NCBI GenBank assembly: GCA_963814355.1
Contig: CAWFCZ010000031.1
Coordinates: forward strand, 62,001 to 126,000
Direction: 5' to 3'
Length of the DNA stretch: 64,000 bases
From: JADGOV01 sp963814355
GTDB taxonomy: Bacteria > Actinomycetota > Actinomycetes > JADGOV01
Shown piece by piece: positions 1-8,550 of the stretch. The position numbers and the translations under genes are program-made. The notes under the pieces are model-generated. The model was not told the DNA's origin and searched no databases. It saw nothing but the letters and a program-made list of their open reading frames with translations. The stretch's first letter is position 1, and every line of letters starts with the position of its first letter.

Positions 1-382
1 CTTCCCGGTCGTCCTCGGCTACTACTGGGACGCCCCGGCGTCGGCCCCTCTGCCGCCGGAAGCCCACGTCCTCCGTGGACCTGCCGCGGCGGGCATCGAG
101 ATCACCGACGTGCCGCCGACGGTCACGGTGCGCTCCGGCCCGGCCGAAGTGGTCGTATCCCCGGAAGGCATCACGGTGACCATGGCGGAAACCGTGCTGA
201 GCGTCACCGCGGAAGGCATAGACCTGGCCGCCCCGGCGGTCAGCGTCGAGGCCGCCGGCAGCCTCACCCTGAGCGGGTCGGAGGTGACCATCGAAGGTTC
301 TACCGTCTCGATCGAGGCCGGGGAAGCCGCGATCACGGCCGGTACCTGCCGGATCGAAGCCGCACTCGTGACGATCAATTAG
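1..382 (+). CDS. Contractile injection system spike protein, 3' part (gpV/VgrG-like)
   Basis: The reading frame is open from base 2 to the TAG at 380-382 and has no start in the window, so the 5' end lies upstream. The first residues (FPVVLGYYWDAP) resemble the end of the OB-fold domain of gpV/gp5 baseplate spike proteins. The rest is a run of short alternating hydrophobic strands rich in V, T, S, E and A (SVEAAG, VTIEGS, VSIEAG, ITAGTC). That is the expected look of a triple-stranded beta-helix needle. It would form the central spike of the baseplate and carry the PAAR tip encoded 45 bases downstream. The assignment is by pattern and by neighbours; the deciding N-terminal half is not visible. 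Confidence 0.75.
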   Translation, partial: FPVVLGYYWDAPASAPLPPEAHVLRGPAAAGIEITDVPPTVTVRSGPAEVVVSPEGITVTMAETVLSVTAEGIDLAAPAVSVEAAGSLTLSGSEVTIEGSTVSIEAGEAAITAGTCRIEAALVTIN

Positions 383-427
383 CCCGTAACCAGCCCGCAA
401 ACCAGCCCGGCCGGAAAGAAGGGAACC

Positions 428-709
428 ATGCCGCCACTGGCGAGGATCGCCGCACCGTCGTCGCACGGGGGCACGGTGGTCGGACCGGGGGTGCCCACCG
501 TGCTGGTCGAAGGGTTGCCGGTCGCGGTGTTGACCGACCTGCACGCCTGCCCCCTGCCGCCGCCGGCCGGCCCGCACCCGGCGACGCCGTTTCTCACCGG
601 GTCCTTCAGCGTGCTGGTCGGCGGCCTACCGGTGCTCCGGATGGGCGACACCGCGGGCTGCGGCGCGACGATCCTGCTCGGCGCCCTGACGGTCGAGGTG
701 GGCGAATGA
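428..709 (+). CDS. PAAR-like spike tip protein
   Basis: A 93-residue protein with an ATG start and a good ribosome site (AAGGGA a few bases upstream). It has the PAAR-fold layout: MPPLARIAAPSSHGG near the N-terminus, then paired Gly/Pro-rich strands (GPGVPTVLVEGLPVAV; FSVLVGGLPVLRMGD) and candidate metal ligands in His13, His39/Cys41 and Cys62. PAAR proteins sharpen the tip of the spike in type VI secretion systems and CIS. It follows the spike gene and overlaps the gp25-like gene by 4 bases (ATGA), as expected for co-translated baseplate parts. Confidence 0.82.
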   Translation: MPPLARIAAPSSHGGTVVGPGVPTVLVEGLPVAVLTDLHACPLPPPAGPHPATPFLTGSFSVLVGGLPVLRMGDTAGCGATILLGALTVEVGE

Positions 710-1137
710 CGTCCGAGCCGACCCGGGTCGCTGCTTCCGGCGGCACTGCCTTCCTGGGCAGCGGCTGGGCCTTCCCGCTCCACCTGACCGCGGGGCAGCC
801 GGGGCTGAGCTCGGGGGAGCAGAAGGTACGGGAGTCGATTCTGCTCATCCTGGGCACCGAGCCGGGCGAGCGGGTCATGCGGCCGGACTTCGGGGCCGGG
901 CTGCGGGCGCTGGCCTTCGAACCGATGTCGACGACCACCGCGGCCCTGGTGCGCCACCGGGTGGCGGTGACCTTGATCCGGGAGGAACCACGGATCGACT
1001 CCGTCGAGGTCGCCGTGCAACCCGCCGCGGCCGAGCGGGCCCGGCTGGACGTCACGGTGAGCTACCGGATCCGGGCGAGCAACACGTTCTACAACCTGGT
1101 CTACCCGTTCTACCTCCTCGAGGGCGGGGACCGGTGA
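706..1137 (+). CDS. gp25/GPW-like baseplate wedge protein
   Basis: A 143-residue protein starting at the ATG inside the ATGA overlap with the PAAR gene. The core (EQKVRESILLILGTEPGERV, then MRPDFGAGLRALAFEP) is the typical gp25 signature: a helix followed by the G-E-R-x-M-x-P-x-F-G motif. A helix and strands containing 'IREEPRI' follow. Length and order fit the family (about 130-150 residues). In phage T4 and CIS particles gp25 joins the baseplate wedge to the first sheath ring. Its GTGA overlap with the next gene places it in the baseplate operon. Confidence 0.9.
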   Translation: MTSEPTRVAASGGTAFLGSGWAFPLHLTAGQPGLSSGEQKVRESILLILGTEPGERVMRPDFGAGLRALAFEPMSTTTAALVRHRVAVTLIREEPRIDSVEVAVQPAAAERARLDVTVSYRIRASNTFYNLVYPFYLLEGGDR

Positions 1138-4100
1138 GCGCGCCGACTCCCGACCGGCGGGATTCCGACGCGGTCCGCGGAGCGCTGGCCGCCGCGGCAC
1201 CCGCCTTTGTCCCGGGCTGGTCCCCGACCGCTGCCGGGCCGGGCCTCGGACTGCTGGCCGGTGCTGCGGAGCTGATCGGGGTGCTCGCCGATCGGGTCGA
1301 GGCCGCCCCGGCCAAGGCGCAGCTTGCGATGCTCGACCTGCTCGGCGCGGACCTCCTGCCCGCCCAGCCGGCTCGGGCGCCGGTGGTCTTCACCCCGGTG
1401 CCGGGGAACCCCGACGCCCGGGTGCCGGCCGGTACCCGGGTCGGGGTCGCCCTGCCCGGCGGCGGTTCGCCGCTGGTCTTCCAGACCACCTCGCCGGTGG
1501 CCCTCGCGGCCGCCCGGCTGGCTGCGGTGTCGACGCTCTGGCCGGGCCGGGACGGCTACGCCGACCACTTCGCCGACCTGGCTGCCGGTAAGCAGGTCAC
1601 GCTGTTCGCCGGGCTGCACGGCATCCCGCACCACCTCTACCTGGCCGACCCGACGCTGGCCCTCGACGGGCCGGGGGTGGTCGAGGTCGAGGTCAGCCTG
1701 GCAACCGGTGCGCCGAGCCCGCTGGAGCTGGCCTGGGAGCACTGGGACGGTGCGGACTGGCGGGCCTTCGCGCCGTTCGCCACCCCGGACCGGCCGGATC
1801 GCAGCTTCGACGGAACCGTGGGAATGACCCGCAGTGGCATCGTCCGGCTGGTCAGCTCGTGCGCGGCCGGCGCGACCACCGTGGTCGCCGGCCGGTCGGG
1901 ATGGTTCCTGCGCACCCGGGCGCTGCGGCCGCTGCCGCCCGACCCGAGCAGCCGGCCCCCGATGCTGGCCGGGATCCGGATCCGCTCGGTGACGGACCGG
2001 AGCTCCGAGCAGCTGGTACCCGACGCCGCCTTCGCCGGCCGGGCGCGGGTCGATCTCAGTAACACCTTCGGGCCCTTCGGCGGGCGCCCGCAGCCCGGTG
2101 CCGTGTTCGCGGTGGCCAGCGCTGCGGCCTTCCGCCGGCCGGGGACGGTGGTCACGGTGACCGTCACCCTGGTGCCGGACCCGTCGCCGGACCCCGCCCT
2201 CGGGCCGCTGGCCGTCTCCCCGTCGGTGGTGTGGGAGTACTGGAACGGCGAGCGGTGGCACCCGCTGCCCGGCGCGGCGAACAGCGCCGCGGGCTTCACC
2301 GACAGCGGCAGCTTCACGGTCACGGTGCCCGAGGACGCCACCCGGTGCGAGGTCGGCGGGACCGACGGGGTGTGGTGGCGGGCCCGGCTGGCCGCCGGCA
2401 TGTTCGGCGCCCGCCGGGACATCACCCTGCCCGGCGCCGGCGGCGCGGCCGGAAGCTCGGTACAGGTCGTGGTCGCCAAACCACCGCTGATCGGGAACCT
2501 GACCCTGTCCTACCTGGCCCGCTCCCCGTGGACGGTGCCGGCGGTCTGCCTGAGCTACGACGACCTCGACTACACCGATCACAGTGCCGAGCTGCGTCGC
2601 CCCGGCCGGCCGGTTGCGGTGTTCCGGCCGGGCGTCGAGCCGGCGCCGGCGCTCTACCTCGGCTTCGATGCGCCACCGCCGGTCGACCGGGTCGGGCTCT
2701 ACCTCGACATCGCCGAAACCCCGGACGACCCCGCCGCGCGAACGGTGCACTGGGAGTACTGGTCCGGCGCCGGATGGGCGCCGGTCGCGGTCGAGGACGG
2801 GACCGAGGCGCTGTCCCAGGCGGGGGTGCTGACCTGGCCGGGGGCCGCGGACAGCGCGCCGGTGGCCCGCTTCGGGCACGCGCTGCACTGGCTGCGCGGC
2901 CGGCTGGCCGAGGACACCGATCCACCCCGGCCGATCCTGCGTTCCGCCGGGCTGAACGCGACCTGGGCCGCCCAGCACGAAACCGTGGTCGACGAGGTGC
3001 TCGGCACCGGCGCCGGCGGGGGATCCCAGAGCTTGTTCCTGCGGCGCGCCCCGGTCCTGGACGGGGAGGTCATCGAGGTGCGTGAGCTGGCCGGCGATGC
3101 CGCCGCGGTGGACGTGGACCGGCTGCGCGCCGACGTGGTGTCCAGTGGTGGCACCGAGGCCGACCTGCGGATCGTCATCGGGCCGTCCGGCGACGTGGGA
3201 GAGGTCTGGGTGCGGTGGTACCGCCGCCGCGACCTGCTCACCGCGCCGGCCGCGGCGCGGGTCTACACCCTGGAACATCGCCGGGGGCGCGTGGTCTTCG
3301 GCGACGGCGTGCGTGGCCGGGCGGTACCGGTCGGAGCGACCGTGGCCGCCCGGTCCTACCAGGCCGGTGGTGGGCGGGCCGGAAACGTGGCCGCCGGATC
3401 GGTCAGCCAGGTCCTGGGCGCCCTGCCCTACGCCGCCTCGGTCACCAATCCGAGCCCGGCCGCGGGCGGCGCGGACCCCGAAACCCTGGACGCGGTGTCC
3501 CGCCGGGCGCCCCTGGGGCTACGCACCCGCCGCCAGGCCGTGACCGCGGCCGACGCGGCGGCCGCCGCCCGGGAGGCCTCCCCGGCCGTCGCCCGGGCCT
3601 ACGCCAGGGCCGACGTACGCCCGGACGGCATCCCCGAGTCCGGCTGGCTGACCGTGGTCATCCTGCCGTACAGCACCGACTTGCAGCCCCAACCGAGCCT
3701 GGCGTTGCGCCGGGCGGTGGCCGAGCACCTGGCGGCTCGCATGCCGGCGGCCGCCGCCGGCCGGCTGTCGGTCACCGGGCCCAGGTACGCCCCGGTCGGG
3801 GCCGCCGCGACCGTGCTGCCCGCCTCGGCCGCGCCCGCCGCATCCTCCGGCGTCGCGGCCGGCCCCGGGCAGCTGCTCGGCACGGTCTTCACCCGGCTGA
3901 GCGCGTACCTGCACCCGCTCACCGGTGGGCCGGGCGGGGAGGGTTGGACTCCCGGCCGCGGGGTCCACGCCTGCGACATTGCGGCGCTGGTGCACGACGT
4001 GCCCGGGGTGGACTCCGTCACCGGGCTGGCGGTCCTCCTCGACGGGGTGCCCTCCGGCGACGCCGTCGAGGTACCCGCCGACCGCCTCGTCGCCGCCGGT

Positions 4101-4154
4101 CCGTTGCGGCTTCGCCTCGCCGGGCGCCTCGCCGGCACCCCGGCGGGATGCTGA
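1134..4154 (+). CDS. gpJ-like baseplate assembly protein 1 (Afp11-type)
   Basis: A 1006-residue protein that starts at the GTG overlapping the previous stop (GTGA). The N-terminal 100 residues carry a helical region followed by 'PARAPVVFTPVPG' and 'ARVPAGTRVGV', typical of large putative baseplate assembly proteins. Several Trp-rich repeats follow (WEHWDGADW, WEYWNGERW, WEYWSGAGW), spaced roughly 180 residues apart. The baseplate-J region lies around residues 710-800 (RGRVVFGDGVRGRAVPVGA; AGGGRAGNVAAG). The C-terminal third resembles phage gpJ. Such proteins build the wedge ring. The next gene encodes a second, divergent copy, as Afp11 and Afp12 do in better known systems. Confidence 0.88.
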   Translation: MSAPTPDRRDSDAVRGALAAAAPAFVPGWSPTAAGPGLGLLAGAAELIGVLADRVEAAPAKAQLAMLDLLGADLLPAQPARAPVVFTPVPGNPDARVPAGTRVGVALPGGGSPLVFQTTSPVALAAARLAAVSTLWPGRDGYADHFADLAAGKQVTLFAGLHGIPHHLYLADPTLALDGPGVVEVEVSLATGAPSPLELAWEHWDGADWRAFAPFATPDRPDRSFDGTVGMTRSGIVRLVSSCAAGATTVVAGRSGWFLRTRALRPLPPDPSSRPPMLAGIRIRSVTDRSSEQLVPDAAFAGRARVDLSNTFGPFGGRPQPGAVFAVASAAAFRRPGTVVTVTVTLVPDPSPDPALGPLAVSPSVVWEYWNGERWHPLPGAANSAAGFTDSGSFTVTVPEDATRCEVGGTDGVWWRARLAAGMFGARRDITLPGAGGAAGSSVQVVVAKPPLIGNLTLSYLARSPWTVPAVCLSYDDLDYTDHSAELRRPGRPVAVFRPGVEPAPALYLGFDAPPPVDRVGLYLDIAETPDDPAARTVHWEYWSGAGWAPVAVEDGTEALSQAGVLTWPGAADSAPVARFGHALHWLRGRLAEDTDPPRPILRSAGLNATWAAQHETVVDEVLGTGAGGGSQSLFLRRAPVLDGEVIEVRELAGDAAAVDVDRLRADVVSSGGTEADLRIVIGPSGDVGEVWVRWYRRRDLLTAPAAARVYTLEHRRGRVVFGDGVRGRAVPVGATVAARSYQAGGGRAGNVAAGSVSQVLGALPYAASVTNPSPAAGGADPETLDAVSRRAPLGLRTRRQAVTAADAAAAAREASPAVARAYARADVRPDGIPESGWLTVVILPYSTDLQPQPSLALRRAVAEHLAARMPAAAAGRLSVTGPRYAPVGAAATVLPASAAPAASSGVAAGPGQLLGTVFTRLSAYLHPLTGGPGGEGWTPGRGVHACDIAALVHDVPGVDSVTGLAVLLDGVPSGDAVEVPADRLVAAGPLRLRLAGRLAGTPAGC

Positions 4155-4164
4155 AGGCCCGGCC

Positions 4165-6354
4165 GTGCCCCTTCCGCTCCCCGACCTCGACACCCGGCGG
4201 TGGACCGACCTCATTGCCGAGGCCCGCGGCGTGCTGCCGAGCTACGCCCCGGACTGGACGGACTTCAACGCCTCCGATCCCGGCGTCACCCTGCTCGAGC
4301 TGCTGGCCCACGTCGTGGAGCAGGACCTCTACCGAGCCAATCGGGTACCGCCGGCCACCCTCGTCGGGCTCCTGGCCCTTGCCGGGTTCCGCCCGAGCGG
4401 GGCTCGACCGGCCGAGGTGGTGCTCGCCATCGGGCCGGACCGGACGACCGGTGAACGGCACGACGACTCCTCCGGGGTGCCCGCCCGGGTCGAGGCCGGC
4501 ACGGTGTACCGCTCGCCGGGAGGGATCGGGGCGGTCACGTTGGATCCGGTCACCCCGTCGGGTGCCCAAGTGACGGCTGTGCTGCGCGGTCTTGAGGCCG
4601 CGGCCGGGGCGGACGAGCCGGAGCCCGGGCTGGTCGACGTGACACCCGCCCTGGCGAGCGGCTCCGGCGTCCTGCCGTTCGGTGCCGACCCGCGGCCCGG
4701 GGCCGCCCTCTACCTCGGCTTCGCCGCGCCGCTGCCCTCCGCCGCGCCGGTCAACATGTGGGTCGGCGCCGACGAGCCATCCGGCCCCGACGCCGGTCCC
4801 GGCCCGCACCACGACGCCCGGATCGCGTGGGAGCTGCTCACCGGTACCCACGAGGAGCCCGGCTGGGCGGAGCTCACGGTCTCCCGGGACGACACCCGGG
4901 CGCTGACCCGCAGCGGGCTGGTCGTGGTCTGCGCGACCGGCTCTCAGCTGGCGCGCTCCTACCCCGCCGTTCGCGGACAGCGTTGGTGGCTGCGCTGCCG
5001 GCTGGCCGCCGGCGGGTACGACGTCGCGCCGCGGCTTAACGCCGTCGCGCTCGACGCCACTGCGGCCCGCCAACAGGACGCGATCACCGGCGGTTGGCGG
5101 TTCGCACCGCAGGCCCGGACGGTCGGGCTGGCGCCGGGGGCGACGACCCGCCTCGCCGGGTTGCGGCTGGACCCCGCCGGCCAGGTCGTGGACCTGGAAC
5201 TGGACCCGTCCGGCGCCGGACCGGCGGTGCAGGTTCCCGCGGTGCAGGTTCCGGGGCGGCTGGATCTCCCGGTGGCGCTGCTCGGCCGGGCCGACGGCGG
5301 GCCGGATCTCGTGCTCGACGTGCCGGTGGCCGCGGCGCTGCGCGATTCCCTCGAGGTGTGGACCGCGGCCGGCGGCGGCTGGCAGCGCTGGACGGTCACC
5401 GGCGACCTCACCGCCGTCGGCCCGGCGGAGTACGTGGTCGCCATCGAGCCGTCCGGGCGGAGCCTGCGCTTCGGCGACGGAGCCGCTGGGCTGGTACCGC
5501 CGGAGGGTGCCGCGGTGCTGGCTCTCGGGGCGCACACCGCCGGCTCGGCCGGCAACCTGGCGGCCGGATCCCGCTGGCGCCCGGCATCCGGGGCGGGTCC
5601 GGACGCGGTGAACCCGGCGCCGGCCAGCGGCGGCTCCGATCCGGAGGACCTCGCGGCGGTGGCTGCCCGGGCGGTCGCCGAGTTGACGGCGAGCGAACGA
5701 CTTGTCGAAATCGCCGCCGGCGCACCCACGCTGGACCAGCTGGACCCGGCCCTCGTCCGATCCGTCCCGGCCCCGGCCCGGGCGGTCACCGCCCTGGACA
5801 TGGAACGCATCGCCCGAGACGTCCCCGGCACCGCGGTGTCCCGGGTCCGGGCCTGGCCCGGCGTGGACGTCGAGGCGCCCGGCCTTTCCGCCCCGGGGAC
5901 GGTGTCGGTCGTCGTGGTTCCGTACCTACCGGCCGACCGGCCGCAGGCCGGCGCCGGGTTGCTTACCGCCATCCGCCGGGAACTGCACCGGCGGCGGGTG
6001 GTGGGTACCCGGCTGGTGGTACGCGGCCCCGGCTACCGCAGCGTCGCCGTCGCGGCCACGGTCACCGCCTCCTCCGGCGCCGACCCCGACCGGGTGCTGG
6101 CGGCGGCAGCCGCGGCGCTCGACACCTACCTCGACCCGCGACGTGGTGGCCCGGCCGGGCGTGGCTGGCCGTTCGGGCGAACCGTCTTCCGAGCAGAGGT
6201 GCTGCACGTGATCGTGACAGTCCCCGGCGTGGACTACGTCGGCGCAGTGGAGATCTTCGGCGACGGCGCCTCGGCGGGCTGCGACGACCTCCCCATCGGC
6301 CCCCGGGTGCTGCCCATCCCGGCGGCGCACCGCCTCACCGTCCGGCGCGGCTGA
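4165..6354 (+). CDS. gpJ-like baseplate assembly protein 2 (Afp12-type)
   Basis: I chose the GTG at 4165 because it lies just after the previous stop and gives the standard family N-terminus (PLPLPDLDTRRWTDL, then FNASDPGVTLLELLAH). The reading frame itself opens upstream inside the previous gene. The product is 729 residues. Residues 1-70 are the conserved N-terminal helix pair. A J-type core lies near residues 430-480 (SGRSLRFGDGAAGLVPPEG; TAGSAGNLAAGS), and the C-terminus ends with the gpJ-like 'VPGVDYVGAVEIFGDG'. It is a divergent paralogue of the preceding gene. Both probably form heteromeric wedges around the spike hub. A short in-frame duplication (QVPAVQVP) sits near residue 357. Confidence 0.87.
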   Translation: MPLPLPDLDTRRWTDLIAEARGVLPSYAPDWTDFNASDPGVTLLELLAHVVEQDLYRANRVPPATLVGLLALAGFRPSGARPAEVVLAIGPDRTTGERHDDSSGVPARVEAGTVYRSPGGIGAVTLDPVTPSGAQVTAVLRGLEAAAGADEPEPGLVDVTPALASGSGVLPFGADPRPGAALYLGFAAPLPSAAPVNMWVGADEPSGPDAGPGPHHDARIAWELLTGTHEEPGWAELTVSRDDTRALTRSGLVVVCATGSQLARSYPAVRGQRWWLRCRLAAGGYDVAPRLNAVALDATAARQQDAITGGWRFAPQARTVGLAPGATTRLAGLRLDPAGQVVDLELDPSGAGPAVQVPAVQVPGRLDLPVALLGRADGGPDLVLDVPVAAALRDSLEVWTAAGGGWQRWTVTGDLTAVGPAEYVVAIEPSGRSLRFGDGAAGLVPPEGAAVLALGAHTAGSAGNLAAGSRWRPASGAGPDAVNPAPASGGSDPEDLAAVAARAVAELTASERLVEIAAGAPTLDQLDPALVRSVPAPARAVTALDMERIARDVPGTAVSRVRAWPGVDVEAPGLSAPGTVSVVVVPYLPADRPQAGAGLLTAIRRELHRRRVVGTRLVVRGPGYRSVAVAATVTASSGADPDRVLAAAAAALDTYLDPRRGGPAGRGWPFGRTVFRAEVLHVIVTVPGVDYVGAVEIFGDGASAGCDDLPIGPRVLPIPAAHRLTVRRG

Positions 6355-6355
6355 C

Positions 6356-7261
6356 ATGGTCGAGATCGCAGACCTGCCCCGGGTCGGCCACGTCGCGGGC
6401 GAGACGTTGCTCGCCGCGGACCTCACCGCCGACCTCACCCGAGCCGAACGGCTGCGCCGGCTGCACGTCGTGGCCGCGCACCAGGTCTGGGGAGTGGCCC
6501 GCGGCCTGGACGTGACCCTGGCCGGTGTCGAGGTCGTCGTATCGCCCGGCGCCGGCTACGACGCAACCGGAAGGGCCATCGCGCTCGACTCGCCGGTGAG
6601 AGTCGCGCTGCCCGCCGTGCCGGGTGGCGGTGCCCGGTGGTGCGACCTGCTGCTCAGCGGCGACGACCGGCCGGCCGGTAGCGCCGGTCCGAGGCTGCGC
6701 TGGTCGGTGCCCGCCGCCAGCGCCGACGGCACCCCGCCGCCGCTCGGACCCGACGTACGTCCCGGCCTCGACCTGCCGCTGGGCCGGGTGGCCGTCCTCG
6801 CCGGCGATCCTCCGGCGGCCGGCGGGCAGCTGGAGCGGAGTACCCGCCGAGTCGCCCGTGGGCAGGTCAGGCCCCGGGTGGCCAGTGACCAGCTGCTGCC
6901 CGGTCTGGTCCCGGTCGCCGGCAAGGCGGGCACCTGGACCGTGCAGGTGGATACCTCACCGGCAGGCTTCGCCGGTGTGCCCTATTACGTCGCCTCGCTC
7001 GGCGCCGACCCGCTGACCGCGGTGGCCGGCGGGCTGCCTGTGGACCCGCGGATCGTCGGGCCGTACACCGCACTCACCGGTGCCTCGCCAGCCGGCTTCA
7101 CCCTGCTGGTCTGGTACGGCTGGCCCGACGCGGTGCCCGACCGGCCGCCGGTTCTGCTCCAGGAGCTCACCGCCCTGCCGGTCGCGCTGTCCTGGCTCGG
7201 TGTCGAATCGGTCGGTGTCGGATCCGTCGGCGTACCGGCCCCTGGAAGGAGCGCTCCATGA
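6356..7261 (+). CDS. CIS-associated 'WG' family protein A
   Basis: A 301-residue protein starting one base after the previous stop. I do not recognise a named family. Residues 10-85 contain a layout shared with three later genes (7258, 9815, 10720): an entry motif 'GETLLAADL', a helix with R/L/H residues, a 'HQVWGVARGLDV' turn, a strand ending 'VVVSPGAGYD', then 'TGRAIAL'. A second domain near residues 190-265 (TSPAGFAGVPYYVASLG; ASPAGFTLLVWYG) matches protein B. It sits between the gpJ pair and gpI, so a structural baseplate or fibre-attachment role is inferred. No signal peptide or membrane segment is visible. Confidence 0.75.
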   Translation: MVEIADLPRVGHVAGETLLAADLTADLTRAERLRRLHVVAAHQVWGVARGLDVTLAGVEVVVSPGAGYDATGRAIALDSPVRVALPAVPGGGARWCDLLLSGDDRPAGSAGPRLRWSVPAASADGTPPPLGPDVRPGLDLPLGRVAVLAGDPPAAGGQLERSTRRVARGQVRPRVASDQLLPGLVPVAGKAGTWTVQVDTSPAGFAGVPYYVASLGADPLTAVAGGLPVDPRIVGPYTALTGASPAGFTLLVWYGWPDAVPDRPPVLLQELTALPVALSWLGVESVGVGSVGVPAPGRSAP

Positions 7262-8550
7262 CCGACTCCGACCCCGGATCGTTGCTCCCGGGGATGGCCC
7301 GGCCCACGTTCTTCGACGGGGAACGCCTGAGCGCTGCCGACCTGAGCGGAGTCCAGGACTACGGTGAGCAGCTGCGCTGGCTGCATTCCCGGGCGCTGCA
7401 CGACTGGGGCATCTTCCTCGGGCTCGACGTCACCGGCGCCGCCGGCGCGGCCAGCGTCTCGGTGGACGCCGGCTACGCCGTGGACCGGCTGGGCCGCGAG
7501 GTCGTGCTGGCCTCCGGCCGCGACCTGGCCGTGCCGGCGACCTCCGGCAGCGGCCCGGCCGGCGCGGCGACCTGGTTCCTCACCGCCTCCTACCCCGAGG
7601 CGTCGGACGGGTCGCCGGAGCGCCGCGGCGGCGCGTTCGGCACGTCGGGCGCGGTGCGGGTGCCGACGGGCGCCGTGCTGCGCTGGGCGGAGCAGGATCC
7701 GGCGCTGGGCGAGCGGCGCGGCCTGGACCTGGTACTGGCCCAGGTGTCGGTCGCCGGGTGCCGGCTGCGCGCCGCCGCGGCCGGCGGCCGGCGGGACCGC
7801 ACCCCCGGCGGGCCCCCGTACCTGCGGGCCGGCAGCACGACGCCCGGGGGGACGCCGTGGCAGGTGTGGCAGGTCGGCGCGGCGCGACCCGGCGTACGTA
7901 CCGTGGTCACCACCTCCGAGGCCGGCTTTCGCGCGGCCCCCTTCTACCAGGCGCAGCTCGTCGGCGAGCGGGTCCTGTCGACCTCGCTCGGCGGCGCCCC
8001 GCTGGACGTCCTGGTCGACGGCTCCAGCTACGTCACCGACGCATCCGCCACCGGCTTCGAGCTGCGCGTCGCGCTGGTTGGGCTCACCTCGCTGGGGGTG
8101 CCACGCAGTGACGCCGTTGCCCCAGAGGACCTGGAGGCGATCATCGGGCGCTTCAGCGTGCCGGTCCTCGGCCTGTACGACTACTACCGCAACAACAGGA
8201 ACAACCCGCGTACCTCGCTGAGCACCGGTGACGGCCTGACCACCGTCGCCGGGAGCGCGCAGACCGGGTACGCCACCACCGGCGACCACGTCATCACGGT
8301 CGAGGACATGCGGGCCGGCTTCGACCACTTCGCCCAGCGGCACGCCATCACCCTCGACGAGCTGGCTCGGCAGAACACCCTCGACCTCTCCGGCGCCGCG
8401 CCGCTCACGCTGCGCCTCGGCGCGCAGCTGGTCGTCAGCCGCGGGACGACGCCGGTCAACCCGCAGCAGGTGCTCGAACTGCCGAGCTTCCTCGGTGACC
8501 TGCAGAGCCGGCTCGGGTGGCACGTGAGCTGGCTGGGAGTGGAGCGGTGA
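7258..8550 (+). CDS. CIS 'WG' family protein B with LysM-like C-terminus
   Basis: A 430-residue protein starting in an ATGA overlap with protein A. Residues 10-90 hold the family module (FFDGERLSAADL; ALHDWGIFLGLDV; VDAGYAVDRLGREVVL). Residues about 215-285 repeat the second domain of protein A (TSEAGFRAAPFYQAQLVG; ASATGFELRVALVG). Residues about 335-400 look like a degenerate LysM domain (HVITVEDM, then FAQRHAITLDELARQN and LGAQLVVSRG). LysM-like domains in CIS commonly link baseplate hub parts; here the LysM is carried by a 'WG' protein instead of a separate small hub gene. That reading is inference. It overlaps the next gene by GTGA. Confidence 0.75.
   Translation: MTDSDPGSLLPGMARPTFFDGERLSAADLSGVQDYGEQLRWLHSRALHDWGIFLGLDVTGAAGAASVSVDAGYAVDRLGREVVLASGRDLAVPATSGSGPAGAATWFLTASYPEASDGSPERRGGAFGTSGAVRVPTGAVLRWAEQDPALGERRGLDLVLAQVSVAGCRLRAAAAGGRRDRTPGGPPYLRAGSTTPGGTPWQVWQVGAARPGVRTVVTTSEAGFRAAPFYQAQLVGERVLSTSLGGAPLDVLVDGSSYVTDASATGFELRVALVGLTSLGVPRSDAVAPEDLEAIIGRFSVPVLGLYDYYRNNRNNPRTSLSTGDGLTTVAGSAQTGYATTGDHVITVEDMRAGFDHFAQRHAITLDELARQNTLDLSGAAPLTLRLGAQLVVSRGTTPVNPQQVLELPSFLGDLQSRLGWHVSWLGVER

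Noticed and set aside
1110..3278. A 722-codon open frame on the - strand opposite the first gpJ-like gene
   Set aside because: Its composition is dominated by Arg, Gly and Pro with no recognisable motif, and the + strand frame has clear baseplate domains. It is a mirror effect of GC-rich codon use.
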